In this document: positions 43,813-55,289 of the stretch, piece by piece
Layout of the letters: every line of letters begins with the position of its first letter
How positions within the stretch are numbered: position 1 is the stretch's first letter
Translations under genes and position numbers: made by a program
Origin: Ehretia macrophylla
Taxonomy: Eukaryota; Streptophyta; Magnoliopsida; Boraginales; Ehretiaceae
NCBI GenBank assembly: GCA_037974665.1
Contig: CM075767.1
Location: 29,351,498-29,415,497, forward strand
Reading direction: 5' to 3'
DNA: 64,000 nucleotides
Notes under the pieces: generated by a model
Seen by the model: only the letters and a program-made list of their open reading frames with translations
What the model was told of the DNA's origin: nothing
Database searches by the model: none

Positions 43813-44369
43813 GTCATATTCAGGGCACAGTTCCTTTATGTGTTAACGGTTCACAGTCCCAGCCTAGAGAGATGGCCAATTCAAAAGGCCCAATGGACTT
43901 AACGATAACCCATCCGCTTCAACAACGCAGCATCCTAGCAAGATGTGATATCGATGCGTTGTAGGGCCCCCTAATGTCCCGCGAGTAAGGTTGTCGTCCT
44001 TTTAACAGCTCACGACGTACGATCCAGGACGAAAAACCAGGGCAAAAGAAGAAAAGTGGCCTGAAACTGAAGAAAACGTTCGATTTTGGGGTACAAAAAG
44101 GGCACAACGAGCGAGCTGGCTGCCCCCGTCGTAGAGCTCTCATACAGCTTTGCAACGGTATGCTGTGTGCCGTGTAACTCCTTACGGATCAAAAGTTATG
44201 GGCACCGGAGCGACGGAGACCTGGTCACATGCCCTACGCCCTCGGTTTGCAGGCCCCCCTTCTATGTGAACCGAAGTTGTCTTGCCCAATGTTCCGTAGG
44301 ATTCGGTAACAGAAATTTGGTGGATAAAGTATCTTGGCAACCCTAACCAGGGCAAAAAAAATTAAAAAG

Positions 44370-44488
44370 GGGGTGCAACACGAGGACTTCCCAGGAGGTC
44401 ACCCATCCTAGTACTACTCTTGCCCAAGCACGCTTAACTTCGGAGTTTTGATGGGATCCGGTGCATTAGTGCTGGTATGATCGCACAC
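44370..44488 (-). rRNA. 5S rRNA gene copy 32
   Basis: 119 bp with about four differences. It carries GGAGGTC in the C box (GACCTCC in gene sense), the form I recall as common in plants; most copies here have GACCCCC. Confidence 0.9.
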
Positions 44489-45030
44489 GTCATGTTGAGG
44501 GCACAATTCCTTTATTTGTTAACGGTTCACAGTCCCAGCCTAGAGAGATGGCCCATTCAAAAGGCCTAATGGGCTTAACGACAACCCATCCGCTTCAACA
44601 ATGTAGCATCCTCGTAAGATGTGATATCAACGCGTTATAGGGCCCTCTAATGTCCCGCGAGTAACGTTGTCGTCCTTTTACTAGCTCACGGCGTGCTATC
44701 CGGGATGAAAGAACAGAGCAAAAGAAGAAAAGTGGCCTAAAACTGATGAAAACGTTCAATTTTGGGCTCCAAAAATGGGCACAACGAGCAAACTAGCTGC
44801 CCTCGTCATTGAGCCCTCAGAGAGCTTTGCAACGGTATGCTGTGCGCCGCGTAACTCCTTACGGATCAAAAGTAATGGGCACCAGAGCGACGGAGACCTG
44901 GTCACAAGCCCTACGCCCTCGGTTTGCGGGCCCAGCCTCCATGTGAAACAAATTTGTCTTGCCCAAGGTGCCGTGGGATTCGAGAATAGAAATGCAGTGG
45001 ATAAAGTATCTTGGCAACCCAAACCGGTGC

Positions 45031-45047
45031 AAAAAAAATTGAAAAGG
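45031..45047 (-). terminator. Pol III terminator of 5S copy 33 (representative)
   Basis: In gene sense the gene's final CCCC is followed by a CTTTTC run and then an eight-T run. RNA polymerase III stops at T-runs of four or more. Nearly all units carry this arrangement; the clear exception is the unit at 17211. Confidence 0.85.
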
Positions 45048-45166
45048 GGGGTGCAACACGAGGACTTCCCAGGGGGTCACCCATCCTAGTACTACTCTCG
45101 CCCAAGCATGCTTAACTTCGGAGTTCTGATGGGATCCGGTGCATTAGTGCTGGTATGATCGCACCC
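45048..45166 (-). rRNA. 5S rRNA gene copy 33 (near consensus)
   Basis: 119 bp with one difference from the majority (a CpG transition in the A box, CATGC for CACGC on the plus strand). Element C is inserted 80-84 bp upstream of its start, outside the minimal promoter. Confidence 0.93.
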
Positions 45167-45196
45167 GTCATGTTGAGGGCACAGTTCCTTTATGTG
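45167..45196 (-). promoter_or_regulatory. 5S upstream promoter elements (representative, copy 33)
   Basis: In gene sense a C sits at -1, a GC at about -14/-13, and an A/T-rich ATAAAG-like stretch at about -28 to -23, matching the arrangement of plant 5S upstream elements. Units alternate between TTTATTTG and TTTATGTG (plus strand) in the TATA-like region. Confidence 0.65.
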
Positions 45197-46689
45197 TTAA
45201 CGGTTCACAGTCCCAGCCTAGAGAGATGGCCAATTCAAAAGGCCCAATGGTGTGATACCCCGAACCTGGCATGTATTCAATAGCATTTTAAGTTCATTTA
45301 AATTGCATTTTATTGACCTTTCATCTTCTTTGACCAAACTAGTTGACTTTTCATCTACATTGACCAACTAGGACAAGGTGGGAATTTTTGAAATGTTTAA
45401 TAAAAGGCAAACTTGGGATTAGAAATAAAAAAAAATGCAATGTTAAGTTAGTCAAATTTTGGGTCAACTTTGGAATTAAATCTGAACCAATTGGGGAAGA
45501 GTTAGGTACCAAATTATATATGGTTGGAAAGCTCTATGAGTCTAGTTTATGAGGGTTCAAACCGTTCGTGAATTGGAGTTTTCTAGAAGAAGTTATGGCC
45601 GTTTTCGTGAGGTCGCGCATAGCTGTTTTGGTTTAGCGGGTTGACCGAATTTTGACCTTTGACTTCTTGACATTTTTTTTTTAAATTAGCAGAATGTGCA
45701 CGAAAAAAACAGAGAGAAAAAGGCTTGAAACCATGAGGAAAAGAAGGAGAAAAAAAAAAAGAAAATCTCAACTTCAAATTTTCGATTCTTCGCGTGGGCT
45801 TGTGCAGGGTGGTTTCCGAGGCACTCTATGAGGTTTTCCTAGCGTCTAGGAGCGTCTAAGGTGAGGGAAGCATGTTATTTGCCCATTTATACGTTGTATA
45901 TGTTAACTTTGTCAATTTTTAGATTTATCTGTAGATCGTTATTTAAAGCGATTTGATGCTTCTAGAATGTTCCTTAGCATTTGTAGAACATGTATTTATA
46001 GCTTTGTAACATTTTCTGCGGTTAAATGTTGTGATTGCAAATTAAATTGTGAAATGAATAGTGTTTTATGAATAGTAAAACGTTGAAACGTTGAAATTGC
46101 GCTGTTATGCTTTCCGTTGATGTAGAAACGTGCTAGGTATGCAAGAATGCTAAAATGTGTGGTTTGTTTGGGTTGCGTAGTGGAAAAAACGAGAATTAAG
46201 CCTTTGGGAAAGTTGGGGTCGTTTTGGTCGACTTTTGTATTTTCTCGTTTTGCATGTTGGCATTGCTTCGGGAGGCCATGGAAGCACTTTTGGTGTGATT
46301 ATGGCGTTGGTTGGGTGTTTGGTTGATATAGTTGTAGTTCAAACGAGAAAGGGGGAAATCGGGGCTTTGCGCGAGTTCTAGGGTAAAGTAAGGTTTCGGA
46401 GTCTTTAGACGTGCCTTATGGTGACCTAGGAGGGTTGGCGAAGTCGGTTTCCAGAACTCTTGGCTCGTTTGGAAATGGTAGCATTTTGATAGTTGGGGCC
46501 AATTTGTGTTTTTGTGTGTTTTCTTGTCTTTATGCTTATAGAATGTTTAGAATTACTTGGAATACTTGTTTGAGTTGTTTTGGATTGAATTACTTATCAA
46601 ATTACTGCTATTGCGTGCGAGAGTAACCTACTTTGTTATTCTTTCACGTGTGGCTTTATCGCTTGTTTATCGCCTTGTATCGAGTCTTG

Positions 46690-46855
46690 CATTGCATAGT
46701 GTCTCGCGCGTGAGTGATGGGCCTCTCTGGGTAGCCTTGGGTTGCCAGTGTTGGTTGCTCTAGCTCCGCTGCTATTCCCTTTCTCGCTTGGGTTGCCTCC
46801 CAGGGAGATTTGGGTCGTAGGATTGATGGATACTTCCGGGGTATTCCAAACTGGT
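46690..46855 (+). other. Conserved LTR block with hairpin (C 5' LTR)
   Basis: TTCTCGCTTGGG, CCCAGGGAGA and TTTGGGTCGTAGG at 46791-46822. The arms pair, with a G-G mismatch at the position also mismatched in family A. Upstream words are more diverged than between A and B. Confidence 0.65.
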
Positions 46856-47107
46856 GTTATAAGGTGGTTTGGGCCGGCGCGTCATCGTTAAAGTTATCGG
46901 AATCGTGATCGGTACATTACTCGCTCGAGTGAACCATAGCCTTCAAAGTGTGGTATAGCTTTGATTGGTTGTGTTAATGCTTTCTTTAGTTGTTTAATTG
47001 TATTGTTGTTTATATTGAATGCCTTTTATTGATTGTATTGATTAACTGTACCTATTTGCATTGCACGATCTTCTTTCTCTCCAATTTGATATCTGTCTCG
47101 CCCTCAC

Positions 47108-47132
47108 TGAGTATACGTGTTGTGTATACTCA
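47108..47132 (+). other. Hairpin before acceptor-like site (C 5' LTR)
   Basis: TGAGTATAC-7 nt-GTATACTCA, a perfect 9-bp stem. Same at 51444-51468 in the 3' LTR. Confidence 0.7.
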
Positions 47133-47751
47133 CTCCTCACCACCACATTTCAGGAAATGCCCTGTTAGCTGGAAAGTTCATGATTTCGTGAAAGTCCGTG
47201 CTTGAAGAGTTGTCTTGAGTGCCTATGTAACTTGAGTTGTCAAAGTTGTCAAGTTGTATGCTTTTATGTTGTATGTAATTATTGTTAAAAGAAATGTAAT
47301 ATAAATCTAGCTATGTAGTTGGAATGGTTTGATAAGTTAGATTATGTATATAGTTAATGTAGCTTAACTTCAATGCATGGCTGTAATGTCCAAAGGAAAA
47401 GAATTAGAATGGCATGATAGTTTATTTTATGCAGTAGCTTTGTATGGTTTAATTGCCTAAATTGAATGTACTTGTCAAAATGAAAAGATAGGTTAGTTTT
47501 TAAATTGGAAATGTATGTATACTTGCTGAGTTTAAATTGTTGAGAACCGAGGCTCGGATGGCCTTGAGGAAGTTTTGTATGGTTGGACACGGTGGTGGTC
47601 CATTTATATGCTATTACAGGTTTTGCATTTCGCCTATAAACAGGGGAGACTCAGTCCGTTTTCCTTGAAAATTTTGCCCGGGTTTGGTTTGGGTTGTGAT
47701 TAGTTTGATTGATAGAACTCCCGGTCTCGAGAGGGATCGGGGTGTCACAGG

Positions 47752-47763
47752 TGGTATCATAGC
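47752..47763 (+). other. Primer-binding site of element C
   Basis: TGGTATCATAGC, 2 bp after the LTR. One base differs from the usual initiator-tRNA-Met site. The leader that follows (TAGCTCATAAGCCGGGAC) resembles that of element B. Confidence 0.88.
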
Positions 47764-49575
47764 TTATTTAGCTCATAAGCCGGGACAGGGTCCTCGGTCT
47801 GGTGGGTAGTGACCCTTAAATGTGTGCTTGTTAAGTGTGTCTTGAAAGTGTATGCTTTTAAGTGAGATTATGTGTCTTGACAAGAATGTGTGCTCCTATG
47901 TGATATAGTTATGTGTTATGTGTTAATTGTGTGCTAAGTGAAGTAAAGTGTCTAGTTGTGCATTGAATTGACCTATCGAATCGACCTCGTGGATTGTTAT
48001 TTGCTTGAAGTATTGCTTTTAATGTGTGTACTGAAATGTCTTGAATTAGCTATGCCGTGATTTGAATTGATTATGCTGTGCTTGACTTGATTGTTATGCT
48101 TGAGTGACTTTGTTAAATAAACTATATTGTAAACTTGCTGGCATAATAGCTTAATGCATATGTATAACTGTGATATATTGGCATTCATACATGTCCTATT
48201 GAAATGGTAAGTAAGTCCTCTTCCTCCCCTGAAGAAAGTGGTTCACCGCTGGCTTTTCAAGGTGTATGGATTGGCAGGAAATGAATGGCATTTGACTAGC
48301 CTTTATTTGGGAATTGGTGATTGCTTTTGGAGCTCGGTTATTGGCGAATCCCTTTGGTCCTTCTCTGTGCTTAACAGTTGCGAAAGAGTAGCTTTCTCTT
48401 GGGGTTTTAATTGGGTGTTCTCTGGAACATTCTTTGGTTTTCATAACGGGTGTTCTTTGGGGACTTTTGTTGGCACTTCTCGGTGGACTTGGTTAATGGG
48501 ATTTCAATCGGCCTTACTGCATGGTATTATCTATGGGATATGTGTCTCGGTCTTTATTGGAGTGTTACTGGTATTCCTTATTGGAAATTCTTCAATGGCA
48601 TTCTCTAGGATTCTCAGTGGCCAATTATTTAGTATTACTTATTGGGCAATTCTTGGTACTTTCTTACTGGAGCATTGTTCGGGTATTTTCTTTGGCATCC
48701 CTCAGTTGGTTTGGTAACTGGAATCCCTATCAGACTTATTGTATAATACTACTTATGGTATTCTTTGAAATTCTTATTAGGCATTCTCTTGGTATTTTCC
48801 TTGTTGGCAAAGTTGTATGAAGTTCTCACTTGGCAAACAGTGAAGAGGACTCAGAGTTTGGTTTCGGTATATTGTTCATCAGTTCGGTGTTTATCCTTGG
48901 AGTTTTCGTCCATCTGGGAAACTATGTTTGTTATTCAACTTGGTTGTCTTATTGGGCACGTTATATTTTCTCTGTTATTTCCTTTGACATTCCTCTCAGC
49001 ATTTGATAGCAAAACTCGTAATCTAATTGGTTGTTCCATGGGGTTATTATTTGGAAGGCTTCTTTGGAACTTTGGAAATATATTTGATTGGGTTTTTGGT
49101 ATTTTCTTCAGCACTCTTAACAGGGAATTCTTCTATGAAATCCATGACCAGCGGGGTACTTCTTTGGACCTCTAGATAGAATCTTTGTTTGAGCTTTTAT
49201 TTGGCTTCTTGCTTGGGAATTCTCGGGCAGTAACAGTTAGACTTCTATTGGAGATTCGTGCGTGAGGTATTCTTCTTGTCGTTATTGTGTGGTATTAATG
49301 ACATCTACAGTATCTTTGCTTTAGTCTTTATTGGTATTATCTCGGCGTTTCTGGTTGGAATTTATTCTTCTTAGGTATTCGTGTCAACGGGATTCTTGTA
49401 CGGTATCTGCATTTGAGCTTCTATTTGGCGTTACTACTTGGCATTTCTACTTGAACTTTCCTATTGGTCATCATTATTAAATACTTTTTCAGTAGCTAAT
49501 GAAGACTAGTCAGAGTTGGATTGTAGATGATGCAGAGTCCTATTGGAAGAAGAATTGCGAGGACGCAATTGTTTT
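47764..49575 (+). other. Internal region of element C, no recognisable gene
   Basis: T- and G-rich DNA of about 1.8 kb. From about 48190 on, short degenerate motifs such as TATTGGNATTCTT recur every few tens of bases. A 159-codon open frame at 48238-48717 is a low-complexity by-product of this composition. The end (TTGCGAGGACGCAATTG) matches the pre-polypurine motif of element X. Confidence 0.7.
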
Positions 49576-49588
49576 AAGGGGGGAAAGA
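49576..49588 (+). other. Polypurine tract of element C
   Basis: AAGGGGGGAAAGA directly before the 3' LTR, the expected primer for plus-strand DNA synthesis. Confidence 0.88.
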
Positions 49589-50196
49589 TGTGATACCCCG
49601 AACCTAGCATGTATTCAATAGCATTTTAAGTTCATTTAAATTGCATTTTATTGACCTTTCACCTTCTTTGACCAAACTAGTTGACTTTTCATCTACATTG
49701 ACCAACTAGGACAAGGTGGAAATTTTTGAAATGTTTAATAAAAGGCAAACTTGGGATTAGAAATAAAAAAATATGCAATGTTAAGTTAGTCAAATTTTGG
49801 GTCAATTTTGGAATTAAATCTGAACCAATTGGGGAAGAGTTAGGTACCAAATTATATATGGTTGGAAAGCTCTATGAGTCTAGTTTATGAGGGTTCAAAC
49901 CGTTCGTGAATTGGAGTTTTCTAGAAGAAGTTATGGCCGTTTTCGTGAGGTCGCGCATAGCTGTTTTGGTTTAGCGGGTTGACCGAATTTTGACCTTTGA
50001 CTTCTTGACATTTTTTTTTAAATTAGCAGAATGTGCACGAAAAAAACAGAGAGAAAAAGGCTTGAAACCAAGAGGAAAAGAAGGAGAAAAAAAAAAGAAA
50101 ATCTCAACTTCAAATCTTCGATTCTTCGCGTGGGCTTGTGCGGGGTGGTTTTCGAGGCACTCTACGAGGTTTTCCTAGCGTCTAGGAGCGTCTAAG

Positions 50197-51489
50197 GTGA
50201 GGGAAGCATATTATTTGCGCATTTATACGTTGTATATGTTAACTTTGTCAATTTTTAGATTTATCTGTAGATCGTTATTTAAAGCGATTTGATGCTTCTA
50301 GAATGTTCCTTAGCATTTGTAGAACATGTATTTATAGCTTTGTAACATTTTCTGCGGTTAAATGTTGTGATTGCAAATTAAATTGTGAAATGAATAGTGT
50401 TTTATGAATAGTAAAACCTTGAAACGTTGAAATTGCGCTGTTATGCTTTTCGTTGATGTAGAAACGTGCTAGGTATGCTAGAATGCTAAAATGTGTGGTT
50501 TGTTTGGGTTGCGTAGTGGAAAAAACGAGAATTAAGCCTTTGGGAAAGTTGGGGTCGTTTTGGTCGACTTTTGTATTTTCTCGTTTTGCGTGTTGGCATT
50601 GCTTCGGGAGGCCATGGAAGCACTTTTGGTGCGATTATGGCGTTGGTTGGGTGTTTGGTTGATATAGTTGTAGTTCAAACGAGAAAGGGGGAAATCGGGG
50701 CTTTGCGCGAGTTCTAGGGTAAAGTAAGGTTTCGGAGTCTTTAGACGTGCCTTATGGTGACCTAGGAGGGTTGGCGAAGTCGGTTTCCAGAACTCTTGGA
50801 TCGTTTGGAAATGGTAGCATTTTGATAGTTGGGGCCGATTTGTGTTTTTGTGTGTTTTCTTGTCTTTATGCTTATAGAATGTTTAGAATTACTTGGAATA
50901 CTTGTTTGAGTTGTTTTGGATTGAATTACTTATCAAATTGCTGCTATTGCGTGCGAGAGTAACCTACTTTGTTATTCTTTCACGTGTGGCTTTATCGCTT
51001 GTTTATCGCCTTGTATCGAGTCTTGCATTGCATAGTGTCTCGCGCGTGAGTGATGGGCCTCTCTGGGTAGCCTTGGGTTGCCAGTGTTGGTTGCTCTAGC
51101 TCCGCTGCTATTCCCTTTCTCGCTTGGGTTGCCTCCCAGGGAGATTTGGGTCGTAGGATTGATGGATACTTCCGGGGTATTCCAAACTGGTGTTATAAGG
51201 TGGTTTGGGCCGGCGCGTCATCGTTAAAGTCATCGGAATCGTGATCGGTACATTACTCGCTCGAGTGAACCATAGCCTTCAAAGTGTGGTATAGCTTTGA
51301 TTGGTTGTGTTAATGCTTTCTTTAGTTGTTTAATTGTATTGTTGTTTATATTGAATGCCTTTTATTGATTGTATTGATTAACTGTACCTATTTGCATTGC
51401 ACGATCTTCTTTCTCTCCAATTTGATATCTGTCTCGCCCTCACTGAGTATACGTGTTGTGTATACTCACTCCTCACCACCACATTTCAG
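50197..51489 (+). other. Putative leader intron in element C 3' LTR
   Basis: Same donor-like and acceptor-like signals as the 5' LTR, exactly 1,293 bp apart in both. Confidence 0.5.
51026..51191 (+). other. Conserved LTR block with hairpin (C 3' LTR)
   Basis: Copy of 46690-46855 with no change in the hairpin arms. Confidence 0.65.
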
Positions 51490-52564
51490 GAAATGCCCTG
51501 TTAGCTGGAAAGTTCGTGATTTCGTGAAAGTCCATGCTTGAAGAGTTGTCTTGAGTGCCTATGTAACTTGAGTTGTCAAAGTTGTCAAGTTGTATGATTT
51601 TATGTTGTATGTAATTATTGTTAAAAGAAATGTAATATAAATCTAGCTATGTAGTTGGAATGGTTTGATAAGTTAGATTATGTATATAGTTAATGTAGCT
51701 TAACTTCAATGCATGGCTGTAATGTCCAAAGGAAAAGAATTAGAATGGCATGATAGTTTATTTTATGCAGTAGATTTGTATGGTTTAATTGCCTAAATTG
51801 AATGTACTTGTCAAAATGAAAAGATAGGTTAGTTTTTAAATTGGAAATGTATGTATACTTGCTGAGTTTAAATTGTTGAGAACCAAGGCTCGGATGGCCT
51901 TGAGGAAGTTTTGTATGGTTGGACACGGTGGTGGTCCATTTATATGCTATTACAGGTTTTGCATTTCGCCTATAAACAGGGGAGACTCCGTCCGTTTTCC
52001 TTGAAAATTTTGCCCGGGTTTGGTTTGGGTTGTGATTAGTTTGATTGATAGAACTCCCGGTCTCGAGAGGGATCGGGGTGTCACAAATGGACTTAACGTT
52101 AACCCATCAGCTTCAACAACACAGCATCCTAGCATGACGTGATATTGACGCGTTGTAGGGCCCCCTAATGCCCCGCTAGGAAGGTTGTCGTCCTTTTCAC
52201 AGCTCACGACGTACGATCCGGGATGAAAAAACAGAGCAAATGAAGAAAAGTGGCCTGCAACTGATGAAAACGTTCGATTTATGGCTCCAAAAATGGGCAA
52301 AGTGAGCAAGCTGGCTACCCCCGTTGTAGAGCTCTCAGAGAGCTTTGCAATGGTATGCTGTGCGCCGCGTAACGCTTTACGGATCAAAAGTTTTGGGCAC
52401 TAGAGCGACGGAGACCTGGTCACAAGCCCTACGCCCTCGGTTTGCGGGCCCAACCTCTACGTGAATCGAAATTGTCTTGCCCAATGTTCCGTGGGATTCG
52501 GTAATAGAAATTTGGTGGATAAAGTGTCATGGCAACCCTAACCAGGGCAAAAAAAATTGAAAAG

Positions 52565-52683
52565 GGGGTGCAACACGAGGACTTCCCAAGGGGTCACCCA
52601 TCCTAGTACTACTCTCGCCAAAGCACACTTAACTTCGGAATTCTGATGGGATCCGGTGCATTAGTGCTGGTATGATCGCACAC
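52565..52683 (-). rRNA. 5S rRNA gene copy 34
   Basis: 119 bp with about five differences; TCGCCAAAGCACAC in the A-box region is shared with copy 42. First transcribed bases read GTG. Confidence 0.88.
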
Positions 52684-53246
52684 GTCATGTTGAGGGCACA
52701 ATTCCTTTATTTGTTAACGGGTCACAGTCCTAGCCTAGAGAGATGGCCCATTCAAAAGGCCCAATGGGCTTAACGATAACCCATCCGCTTCAACAACGTA
52801 GCATCCTCGTAAGACGTGATATCGACGCGTTGTAGGGCCCTCTAATGTCCCGCAAGTAAGGTTGTCATCCTTTTAACAGCTCACGACGTACGGTCTGGGA
52901 CAGAAAAACATAGCAAAAGAATAAAAGTGGCCTGAAAGAGATGAAAATGTTCAATTTTGGGCTCCAAAAAGGGCACAGCGAGCAAGCTCGCTGCCCCCTT
53001 CGTAGAGATGTCGTAGTGCTTTGCAACGGTATGTTGTGCGCCGCGTAACTCGTTACGGATCAAAAGTTATGGGCACCGGAGCGACGGAGACCTGGTCATA
53101 TGCCCTACGCCATCGGTTTGCGGGCCCAGCCTCCACGTGAAGCGAAGTTGTCTAGCCCAAGGTGCCGTGGGATTCTATAATAGAAATGTGGTGGATAAAG
53201 TATCTTGGCAACCCAAACCGGAGCAAAAAAAATTGAAAAGGGGGGG

Positions 53247-53365
53247 GGGGGGCAACACGAGGACTTCCCAGGGGGTCACCCATCCTAGTACTACTCTAGC
53301 CCAAACACGATTAACTTCGGAGTTCTGATGGGATCCGGTGTGTTAGTGATGGTATGATCGCACCC
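53247..53365 (-). rRNA. 5S rRNA gene copy 35
   Basis: About seven differences including two in the A box. The 3' end merges into a run of twelve G on the plus strand (53241-53252), so the exact end is uncertain. Confidence 0.85.
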
Positions 53366-53925
53366 GTCATGTTGAGGGCACAATTCCTTTATGTGTTAAC
53401 GGTTCACAGTCCCAGCCTAGAGAGAAGGCCAAATCAAAAGGCCCATTGGGCTTAACGATAACCCATCCTCTTCAACAACGTAGCATCCTAGCAAGACGTG
53501 ATATCGACGCGTTGTATGGCCCTCTAATGCCCCTCGAGTAAGCTTGTAGTCCTTTTAACAGCTCACAACGTACGATCCGGGATGAAAAAACTGAGCAAAA
53601 GAAGAAAAGTGGCCTGAAACTGTTGAAAACGTTCAATTTTGGGTTCCAAAAAAGGGCACAGCTAGCAAGCTAGCTGCTCCCAACGTTGAGCTCTCAGAGA
53701 GCTTTGTCACGGTATGCTGTGCGCCGCGTAACTCGTTACGGATCAAAAGTTATGGGCATCAGAGCGACAGAGACCTGGTCACAAGCCCTACGCCCTCGGT
53801 TTGCGGGCCCAGCCTCCATGTAAAGCGAATTTGTCTTGCCCAAGGTGCCGTAGCATTCGATAATAAAAATACGGTGGATAAAGCATCTTGGGAACCCAAA
53901 CCAGAGCAAAAAAAAATTGAAAAGA

Positions 53926-54044
53926 GGGGTGCAACACGAGGACTTCCCAGGGGATCACCCATCCTAGTACTACTCTGGCCCAAGCACACTTAACTTCGGA
54001 GTTCTGATGGGATCCGGTGCATTAGTGCTGGTATGATCGCACCT
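53926..54044 (-). rRNA. 5S rRNA gene copy 36
   Basis: 119 bp with about four differences, one each in C box, intermediate element and A box, one at the first transcribed base. Confidence 0.89.
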
Positions 54045-54607
54045 GTCATGTTGAGGGCACAGTTCATTTATGTGTTAACGGTTCACAGTCCCAGCCTAGA
54101 GAGATGGCCAATTCAAAAGGCCCAATGGGCTTAACGTTAACCCATCCGCTTAAACAACACAACACAGCATCCTAGCAAGACGTGATATCAACGCTCTGTA
54201 AGGCCCCCTAATGTCCCGTGAGTAAGGTTGTCGTACTTTTAACAGTTCACGACGTACGATCCGGGATGAAAAAACAAAGCAAAAGAAGAAAAGTGGCCTA
54301 AAATTGATGAAAACGTTCGATTTTGGGCTCCAAAAAGGGCACATCGAGCAAGTTGGCTGCCCCCGTCGTAGAGCTCTCAGAGAGCTTTGCAACGGTATAC
54401 TGTGTGCCGCGTAACTCCTTATGGATCAAAAGTTATGGGCACCGGAGCGACGGAGACCTGGTCAAAAGCCCTACGCCCTCGGTTTGCGGGCCCAGCCTCT
54501 ACGTGAAGCGAAGTTGTCTTGCCCAATGTTCCATGGGATTAGGTAATAGAAATTTGGTGGATAAAGTATCTTGACAACCCTAACCAGGGCAAAAAAATCT
54601 GAAAAGG

Positions 54608-54726
54608 GAGGTGCAACACTAGGACTTCCCAGGGGGTCACCCATCCAAGTGCTACTCTCGCCCAGGCACGCCTAACTTCGGAGTTCTGATGGGATCCGGT
54701 GCATTAGCGCTGGTATGATCGAAGCC
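54608..54726 (-). rRNA. 5S rRNA gene copy 37
   Basis: 119 bp with about nine differences; the 5' end reads ATCGAAGCC on the plus strand. A box has two changes. Confidence 0.85.
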
Positions 54727-55289
54727 GTCATGTTGAGGGCATAATTCGTTCATTTGTTAACGGTTCACAGTCCCAGCCTAGAGAGATGGCCCATTCAGAA
54801 GGCCCAATGGGCTTAACGACAACCCATCCGCTTCAACAACGCAGCATCCTCACAAGACGTGATATCGACGCGTTGTAGGGCCCTCTAATGTCCCACTAGT
54901 AAGGTTGTCGTCCTTTTCACAGCTTACGACGTACGGTCTGGGACAGAAAAACAAAGCAAAAGAAGAAAAGTGGCCTGAAACAGATGAAAATGAACAATTT
55001 TGGGCTCCAAAAAGGGCACAGCGAGCAAGCTCGCTACCCCCTTCGTAGATCTGTCGGAGAGCTTTGCAATGGTATGCTGTGCGCCGCGTAACTCCTTACG
55101 GATCAAAAGTTATGGGCACCGGAGCGACAGAGACCTGGTCACAAGCCCTACGCCCTCGGTTTGCGGGCCCAACCTCCACGTGAAGCGAAGCTGTCTAGCC
55201 CAAGGTGCCGTGGGATTTGATAATAGAAATGTGGTGGATAAAGTATCTTGGCAACCCAAACCGGAGCAAAAAACATTGAAAAGGGGGGG

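Larger units (their letters stand above)
37031..45250 (-). repeat. 5S rDNA tandem array, block 4
   Basis: The 5' part of copy 21 and then twelve units with gene starts at 37631, 38308, 38985, 39661, 40339, 41015, 41691, 42344, 43019, 43694, 44370 and 45048. Spacing is 675-678 bp except 653 before 42344, where about 23 bp (the GAGCT-TCGGAGAGCTTTGCAAC segment) are missing near 42116. The block ends at element C. Confidence 0.95.
45861..47153 (+). other. Putative leader intron in element C 5' LTR
   Basis: Donor-like GTCTAAG/GTGAGGG and acceptor-like CACCACATTTCAG/G, 1,293 bp apart. The acceptor is 21 nt after the hairpin. Confidence 0.5.
45251..47749 (+). repeat. 5' LTR of element C (2,499 bp)
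   Basis: TGTGATACCCCGAACC...GGGGTGTCACA. It contains a possible TATA (about 45514), donor-like site (45860/45861), conserved block (46690-46855), a 9-bp hairpin (47108-47132) and an acceptor-like CAG (47151-47153). Confidence 0.94.
45251..52085 (+). mobile_element. Element C: complete non-coding LTR retrotransposon (LARD-like, 6.8 kb)
   Basis: Two LTRs of about 2.5 kb (45251-47749 and 49589-52085), primer site, 1.8-kb internal region, polypurine tract and a perfect 5-bp target duplication AATGG (45246-45250 and 52086-52090). Ends are TGTGATACCCCG...CGGGGTGTCACA. No gag or pol domain is recognisable, so it would depend on another element's proteins. The LTRs differ at only about 1 percent of positions where I compared them, which indicates the youngest insertion in the window. 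Removing it restores a 677-bp 5S unit. Confidence 0.93.
49589..52085 (+). repeat. 3' LTR of element C (2,497 bp)
   Basis: Near-identical to the 5' LTR; differences are mostly single transitions (for example 45268 G to A, 45325 T to C). Donor-like site at 50196/50197, conserved block about 51026-51191, hairpin 51444-51468, acceptor-like CAG at 51489. Confidence 0.94.

Noticed and set aside
48238..48717. 159-codon frame in the internal region of element C
   Set aside because: Composed of Trp, Phe, Gly and Leu from T/G-rich low-complexity DNA, with no retroelement motif and no start context; overlapping frames show the same composition.
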